NCBI GenBank assembly: GCA_011389575.1
Contig: JAABUB010000032.1
Coordinates: forward strand, 1-36,308
DNA: 36,308 nt
Direction of reading: 5' to 3'
Origin: Desulfotignum sp.
GTDB lineage: Bacteria > Desulfobacterota > Desulfobacteria > Desulfobacterales > Desulfobacteraceae
Part shown: positions 32,910-36,308 of the stretch, piece by piece
Numbering within the stretch: position 1 is the stretch's first letter
Layout: each line of letters opens with the position of its first letter
The notes under the pieces: model-generated
Database searches by the model: none
Seen by the model: only the letters and a program-made list of their open reading frames with translations
Told to the model about the DNA's origin: nothing
Made by a program: the position numbers and the translations under genes

Positions 32910-33327
32910 TATCTTTGTAGTTTTCATTCCAGATGTCAAACTCCTCACCCAACTTCACGTGTTCAACATCAGGTCGGACATCGAGCCATGCTGTAATCCT
33001 GTTTAATCTGGCATCCGGGTCATCAGATCGTCGACCAAGCTCCACTATGACATCCAGTTTATCCTCCTTACCGCCACCTTCACAGTAGCATCCATTAGCT
33101 TCAATGGCATCTTCTATGAAGGCATCAAGAAATTCATCGAATCCATCTTTTGCAGGAGGAGGCACGAATGAATCAATGAAATCCTTAAATAGTTCCCTTG
33201 TCGATTTGTCGTAAATTGTACCAGCCATTAATTCATTATCCCTGTGCCAACCTCCAAAATGTTCGGTATTATCCGCAGCATTTTTTTTTGAGAAACAAAA
33301 AAAGTTTAACGAAATTTTAATCTTCAT
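32896..33327 (-). CDS. YggL (DUF469)-like protein
   Basis: The 143-residue protein resembles the YggL family in its second half: FLDAFIEDAIEANGCYCEGG, LDVIVELGRR, a variable loop, then RITAWLDVRPDVEHVKLGEEFDIWNE. E. coli YggL has a matching series (helix ending IEPN, then EIG, then W-LEERKLDEVRTSELFDVW). YggL associates with the large ribosomal subunit. The N-terminus differs, so the call is moderate. The ATG at 33327 overlaps the end of the small ORF 33317-33439; the ATG at 33228 would give a 110-residue protein closer to the usual length. It lies downstream of higA on the same strand. Confidence 0.6.
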   Translation of the reverse strand: MKIKISLNFFCFSKKNAADNTEHFGGWHRDNELMAGTIYDKSTRELFKDFIDSFVPPPAKDGFDEFLDAFIEDAIEANGCYCEGGGKEDKLDVIVELGRRSDDPDARLNRITAWLDVRPDVEHVKLGEEFDIWNENYKDINEY

Positions 33328-33439
33328 TATTGTTTGGCTCTGTATTTACGACAGATTCTGACAGTGCTTTAACGCGTGGTTTGAAAGTTTTTTTCATTCT
33401 GATCATATTTTCCAGCATCCATTCAAACAAAGAAGACAT
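33317..33439 (-). CDS. Small ORF downstream of higA, 40 aa
   Basis: The ORF begins one base after the higA stop (TAA, A, ATG) and ends overlapping the start of the YggL-like gene, so it could link their translation. The peptide is amphipathic (MSSLFEWMLENMIRMKKTFK) with an Asn/Glu-rich end. It matches no family I know. Confidence 0.35.
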   Translation of the reverse strand: MSSLFEWMLENMIRMKKTFKPRVKALSESVVNTEPNNNED

Positions 33440-33440
33440 T

Positions 33441-33746
33441 TTAGCATGTCTGAGCATGAAGAGCATGAACCTCGTCGTCAAGTCTGCCGGCTAAAAAATC
33501 CTCTGTCATCTCAAGATCGTATCGAGTTTGGAGGTTCAACCAAAACTGGGGGGACATATCAAAAAAACGTCCAAGCCGAAGAGCAGTGTCTGCGGTAATT
33601 GATCTTTTTCCGTGCACAATTTCATTTATGCGCCTTGGAGGCACACTAATATCTTTTGCCAAACGATACTGACTGATTCCCATGGGCTCTAAAAATTCCT
33701 CCATAAGAATTTCGCCTGGATGGATAGGTGGAAGCTGTTTGTTCAT
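33441..33746 (-). CDS. higA: HigA antitoxin (XRE-family)
   Basis: The 101-residue protein begins PPIHPGEILMEEFLEPMGIS, the signature start of HigA, has a helix-turn-helix at about 24-58 (QYRLAKDISVPPRRINEIVHG) and ends with MSPQFWLNLQTRYDLE. It binds and neutralises HigB and represses the operon. It lies 8 bp after the toxin gene, the toxin-first order typical of higBA. Full length, no lesions. Confidence 0.96.
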   Translation of the reverse strand: MNKQLPPIHPGEILMEEFLEPMGISQYRLAKDISVPPRRINEIVHGKRSITADTALRLGRFFDMSPQFWLNLQTRYDLEMTEDFLAGRLDDEVHALHAQTC

Positions 33747-33754
33747 AAAATCTC

Positions 33755-34036
33755 CTAATGATAATCTGTTATTTCAGCATCATGAGCATCACCATCTTTC
33801 CACTTAAAACAAATCCGCCATTGGTCGTTAATGCGTATGCTGTGCTCACCTTTTCGGTCTCTTTCTAATGCCTCCAATCGATTGCCAGGTGGCTTTCTCA
33901 AATCATTCAATTGCAACGCAGCATCAAGAATTACCAGTTTTTTCCGTGCTATACGCTGAATGTTCTGTGACAACTTTCTTGAAGTCTGCCTGCCGAATAT
34001 TTTTTCTGTCTCTTTATCTCGAAAGGATTTTATCAT
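33755..34036 (-). CDS. higB: HigB toxin (RelE-family mRNA interferase)
   Basis: The product starts MIKSFRDKETEKIFGRQ, a usual HigB start, and ends SIRINDQWRICFKWKDGDAH with AEITDYH, which contains the conserved catalytic-side residues (N-Q-WRI-F-W, and DYH). It is a ribosome-dependent endoribonuclease that cleaves mRNA. 93 residues is normal length. The ATG at 34036 is preferred over an upstream start at 34072 because it matches the family start. It has no ribosome site and the promoter lies directly upstream, so the message may be leaderless. Confidence 0.94.
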   Translation of the reverse strand: MIKSFRDKETEKIFGRQTSRKLSQNIQRIARKKLVILDAALQLNDLRKPPGNRLEALERDRKGEHSIRINDQWRICFKWKDGDAHDAEITDYH

Positions 34037-34043
34037 GGCCAGA

Positions 34044-34072
34044 ATAATAACGCAACCCGATAATAACGTCAA
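34044..34072 (-). promoter_or_regulatory. Sigma-70 promoter of higBA
   Basis: On the minus strand TTGACG (34072-34067) and TATTAT (34049-34044) are 17 bp apart. Transcription should begin about seven bases after the -10, near 34037, directly before the higB ATG. Confidence 0.8.
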
Positions 34073-34079
34073 GCGTTAT
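34063..34079. promoter_or_regulatory. HigA operator candidate, ATAACG-N5-CGTTAT
   Basis: Perfect 6-bp inverted arms cover the -35 box of the higBA promoter. A direct copy of CGTTATTAT lies in the same promoter (over the -10). HigA-type antitoxins repress by binding such sites. Confidence 0.65.
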
Positions 34080-34123
34080 ACTGGAAATAGGTTCGATTTT
34101 ACTAATCATGATAACTGGAAAAT

Positions 34124-34141
34124 CACCGGTGAAATCCGGTG
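34124..34141. terminator. Hairpin terminator after the aldose dehydrogenase
   Basis: CACCGG and CCGGTG pair around a 6-nt loop. On the plus strand it runs into CATTTTTG, and on the minus strand into ATTTTCC. It lies 31 bp after the dehydrogenase stop, so it probably ends that transcript. Confidence 0.5.
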
Positions 34142-34172
34142 CATTTTTGATGTTGAAATCAGACTGTGATTT

Positions 34173-35312
34173 TTATTCGGGCGTCAGCCGGAGCAGGCGG
34201 CCGTTATGTTTGTCCTCCAAGATCCAGATGGCACCTTCCGGACCCTGTTCAACTTCCCGGATGCGTTTGCCCATGGCAAACCGTTCCGCTTCATGGGCCC
34301 GGGACCCGTTAATTTCAATGCGGACCAGGGATCTGGACCGGAGACCGCCAAGGAATGCATTTCCCTGCCATTGCGGAAACATGGCTCCGTCATAAATGAT
34401 CAGGCCTGAAGGGGCAACCGTGGGAATCCAGTAAATTTCAGGTGCATTAAATTCCGGGCGTGTGTCATGGTCGGGAATGGGAATTCCCGAGTACTGGTCG
34501 CCCCAGGAGACAATGGGCCAGCCGTAATTGTCCCCCCTGACGGTCAAGTTAAACTCGTCCCCGTGCCGTGGCCCCATTTCATGGGTCCAAAGCCGCCCCC
34601 GGCGGTCAAAAGCAATCCCCAGAAGGTTCCGGTGCCCCAGGGACCAGAAGGTTTTGGCAAGGTCTCCCCTGTCCTGGAATGGATTGTCAGCCGGGACGGA
34701 TCCATCCTCGTTTAAACGGATAACCTTGCCCAGACTCTGGGTCCAATCCTGGGCCGGGGTCTGCTTCTGGCGATCACCAGAGGTGATGAACAGTTTTCCG
34801 TCCGGGCAGAATGCCAGCCGGTGTGAGTAGTGGCCGCTGCCGGTTACCTTAGGGATCTGTTTCCAGATAATCTGATGCCCTTCAAGTGCGGGCCCGGCAT
34901 CGTTGGAACGAAGCGCTGCCCGGATCACAACCGCACCTTTCTTACCTGATGTGTCCTGCTCGGCATAGGAGAGATATATCCAGTGGTTGTCCTCAAATTG
35001 CGGGTGAACAATAACATCCCCCAATCCCCCCTGGCCGCCGTAGGCCACATTGGGCACCCCCTGGACCGCTTTCCGGGTGCGGTCATCCAAATCGAACAGG
35101 ACCAGATTGCCTTTTTTCTTTGTGACAAGCAGGTTTTTCTTCGGCAGAAAACACATGGCCCAGGGTTCATCAAACGCCCCAAAATGTTCAACATAAAGCG
35201 TGGACCCGGCATTGCCCGTCACGGAGTTGTCGGCAGCTCCGGCCGGGGAAGACAATAACGCCAGGAGAAGTAAAGGAACCAGGTGTTTTATCGAATAATA
35301 TAATGGTTTCAT
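34173..35312 (-). CDS. PQQ-dependent soluble aldose dehydrogenase (Asd/YliI-like)
   Basis: The 379-residue protein has a signal peptide (cleavage near AGA-AD) and the repeated beta-propeller motifs of the glucose/sorbosone dehydrogenase family: [33 protein letters not shown] with the catalytic His, [35 protein letters not shown] and a final [20 protein letters not shown]. Such enzymes oxidise aldoses in the periplasm with PQQ and calcium. Whether the host makes PQQ cannot be seen here; the family also includes enzymes not using it. GGAGG lies nine bases before the ATG. It stands alone on the minus strand. Confidence 0.9.
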   Translation of the reverse strand: MKPLYYSIKHLVPLLLLALLSSPAGAADNSVTGNAGSTLYVEHFGAFDEPWAMCFLPKKNLLVTKKKGNLVLFDLDDRTRKAVQGVPNVAYGGQGGLGDVIVHPQFEDNHWIYLSYAEQDTSGKKGAVVIRAALRSNDAGPALEGHQIIWKQIPKVTGSGHYSHRLAFCPDGKLFITSGDRQKQTPAQDWTQSLGKVIRLNEDGSVPADNPFQDRGDLAKTFWSLGHRNLLGIAFDRRGRLWTHEMGPRHGDEFNLTVRGDNYGWPIVSWGDQYSGIPIPDHDTRPEFNAPEIYWIPTVAPSGLIIYDGAMFPQWQGNAFLGGLRSRSLVRIEINGSRAHEAERFAMGKRIREVEQGPEGAIWILEDKHNGRLLRLTPE

Positions 35313-35536
35313 GGATGATATCCTCCAAATCTTATGGGTATACTTTTTATGGCCGGCCCACTTGGGCTATGGCGGCTGCGAAATATTTTCTTCTTTGAAT
35401 ACGCAGGTCGGAAATAAAAAATTGCCCGGGTGTAAAAAACCGAAAACCAATGATGACTTCTTCGTATTCATGCATTATTGTTTGGATATGGCACAAAGAA
35501 CAGCCACCCAAAAAAGCAACAGAGGAGAGCTCATAT

Positions 35537-36308
35537 ATGAAAAAGACTACTGCAGTGTCAACCCTTAAAGCCGTGTTTGAAAACAGTTTCGCAGCTCTTC
35601 CGGAAAAATTTTATGAAACAATTATGCCTGAACCCGTACAGAATCCTGTACTGCAAAAATACAACCGGCAACTGGACCGGGAACTGGGGTTAAATTTTAC
35701 GAACGAAACAGAAGAACTGATAGATTGTCTGGCGGGCAACCTTGTTTTTGCAGATTCCACACCCATTGCCATGGCCTATGCCGGGCATCAATTCGGAAAC
35801 TTTGTTCCCCAACTTGGCGATGGCCGGGCCATTCTGCTCGGAGAAAAGATGACCCCGGACGGCAAACGTTTGGATGTTCAACTCAAAGGGTCCGGCAGAA
35901 CCAGGTTTTCACGGGGCGGAGACGGTAAATCGCCTCTTGGGCCTGTGATCCGTGAGTACATTGTCAGTGAGGCCATGCATAGGTTAGGCGTACCCACCAC
36001 CAGGGCCCTGGCAATCATCTCCACAGATGAACGAATCCTGCGCCCGGACGGGGTCCATCCCGGAGGCATCATGACCCGCGTCGCATCGGGGTTTGTCCGG
36101 GTTGGCAGTTTCGAATATTTTGCCGCCCGGGGCGATGAAACGGCAATACGCGAGCTCGCCGACTACGTCATTGGCCGCCATTATCCTGAACTTCTGGAAA
36201 AAAAAGACCGTTACCGGCAATTTTTTTCATCGGTGGCCAAAAAGCAGGCCCGGCTTGTGGCCAAATGGATGCAGCTTGGATTTATTCACGGGGTCATGAA
36301 TACGGATA
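35537..36308 (+). CDS. selO: SelO (YdiU) protein adenylyltransferase, 5' part
   Basis: The frame opens at the ATG at 35537 (GAGGAG upstream) and stays open to the window edge, giving about 257 residues. It carries the family's start-region motifs: AYAGHQFGNFVPQLGDGRAILLGE (about 80-103), LKGSGRTRFSRGGDGKSPLG and IREYIVSEAMHRLGVPTTRALA (about 116-158), then the RVASGFVRVGSFEYF stretch. SelO is a pseudokinase that transfers AMP to Ser/Thr/Tyr of redox proteins. The full gene should run about 480-500 codons. The selenocysteine or cysteine end seen in some family members lies outside the window. Confidence 0.93.
   Translation, partial: MKKTTAVSTLKAVFENSFAALPEKFYETIMPEPVQNPVLQKYNRQLDRELGLNFTNETEELIDCLAGNLVFADSTPIAMAYAGHQFGNFVPQLGDGRAILLGEKMTPDGKRLDVQLKGSGRTRFSRGGDGKSPLGPVIREYIVSEAMHRLGVPTTRALAIISTDERILRPDGVHPGGIMTRVASGFVRVGSFEYFAARGDETAIRELADYVIGRHYPELLEKKDRYRQFFSSVAKKQARLVAKWMQLGFIHGVMNTD

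Noticed and set aside
1-36308. CRISPR array, rRNA genes, prophage or replication origin
   Set aside because: No regularly spaced repeats, rRNA sequence, phage structural genes or DnaA-box clusters were seen.

Overview
The window looks like chromosomal DNA of a Gram-negative, metal-exposed anaerobe, most likely a sulfate reducer of the Desulfobacterota (Desulfobacter/Desulfotignum type). This is an inference from moderate G+C, many PAS-type sensor kinases, sigma-54 enhancer-binding control, an RND metal pump and a CitMHS_2-type antiporter; no rRNA or marker gene proves it.

Layout. (1) 1-2407: the 5' part of a ZraS-like sensor kinase leaves the window leftwards. Diverging from it are a ZraP-like periplasmic protein, a small SHOCT membrane protein and a hypothetical protein, behind a palindrome-rich intergenic region. 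(2) 2407-6350: a membrane Ser/Thr kinase with an extracytoplasmic FGE-sulfatase-like domain, a metallophosphoesterase, a DMT-family permease and a 45-residue membrane peptide, all overlapping or nearly so. (3) 6408-6798: a YHS-domain gene whose 3' half is the tail of an IS66 transposase, followed by an IS66-like terminal repeat. (4) 6845-8197: an APC-family amino-acid permease on the minus strand, then about 680 bp of non-coding DNA holding a degenerate direct repeat and a 37-bp near-perfect palindrome. (5) 8776-10762: a sigma-54 promoter, a His-rich secreted protein, an OprP-type porin and a small lipoprotein. (6) 10753-13901 (minus): a second ZraSR-like pair, diverging from (7) 14059-23098: a textbook sigma-54 promoter, a second SHOCT protein, two tandem TolC-family outer-membrane factors, a CusB-like adaptor with a duplicated heavy-metal-binding domain, a 1160-residue CusA-like pump and a Met/His-rich periplasmic protein. 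(8) 23181-26789: an alpha/beta hydrolase, ArfB, and a hybrid sensor kinase on the minus strand. (9) 26949-32402: tRNA-Pro(GGG) with promoter and terminator, a PilZ protein, and a likely sigma-54 operon of antiporter, PAS-PAS histidine kinase and tandem universal stress protein. (10) 32405-34079: a DUF2905 protein, a broken Phd-type antitoxin gene and a HigBA toxin-antitoxin operon with an almost leaderless promoter. (11) 34173-36308: a PQQ-type aldose dehydrogenase and the 5' part of selO.

How it fits together. Two paralogous ZraS-type kinases, at least one AtoC/ZraR-type regulator, three good sigma-54 promoters plus one imperfect one, two paralogous SHOCT proteins and several secreted His/Met-rich proteins suggest one envelope metal-stress regulon (Cu/Ag favoured by the Met-rich sensor loop and by the three conserved pump methionines). 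The least familiar parts are the SHOCT/kinase-FGE/phosphoesterase operon and the YHS-IS66 chimera.
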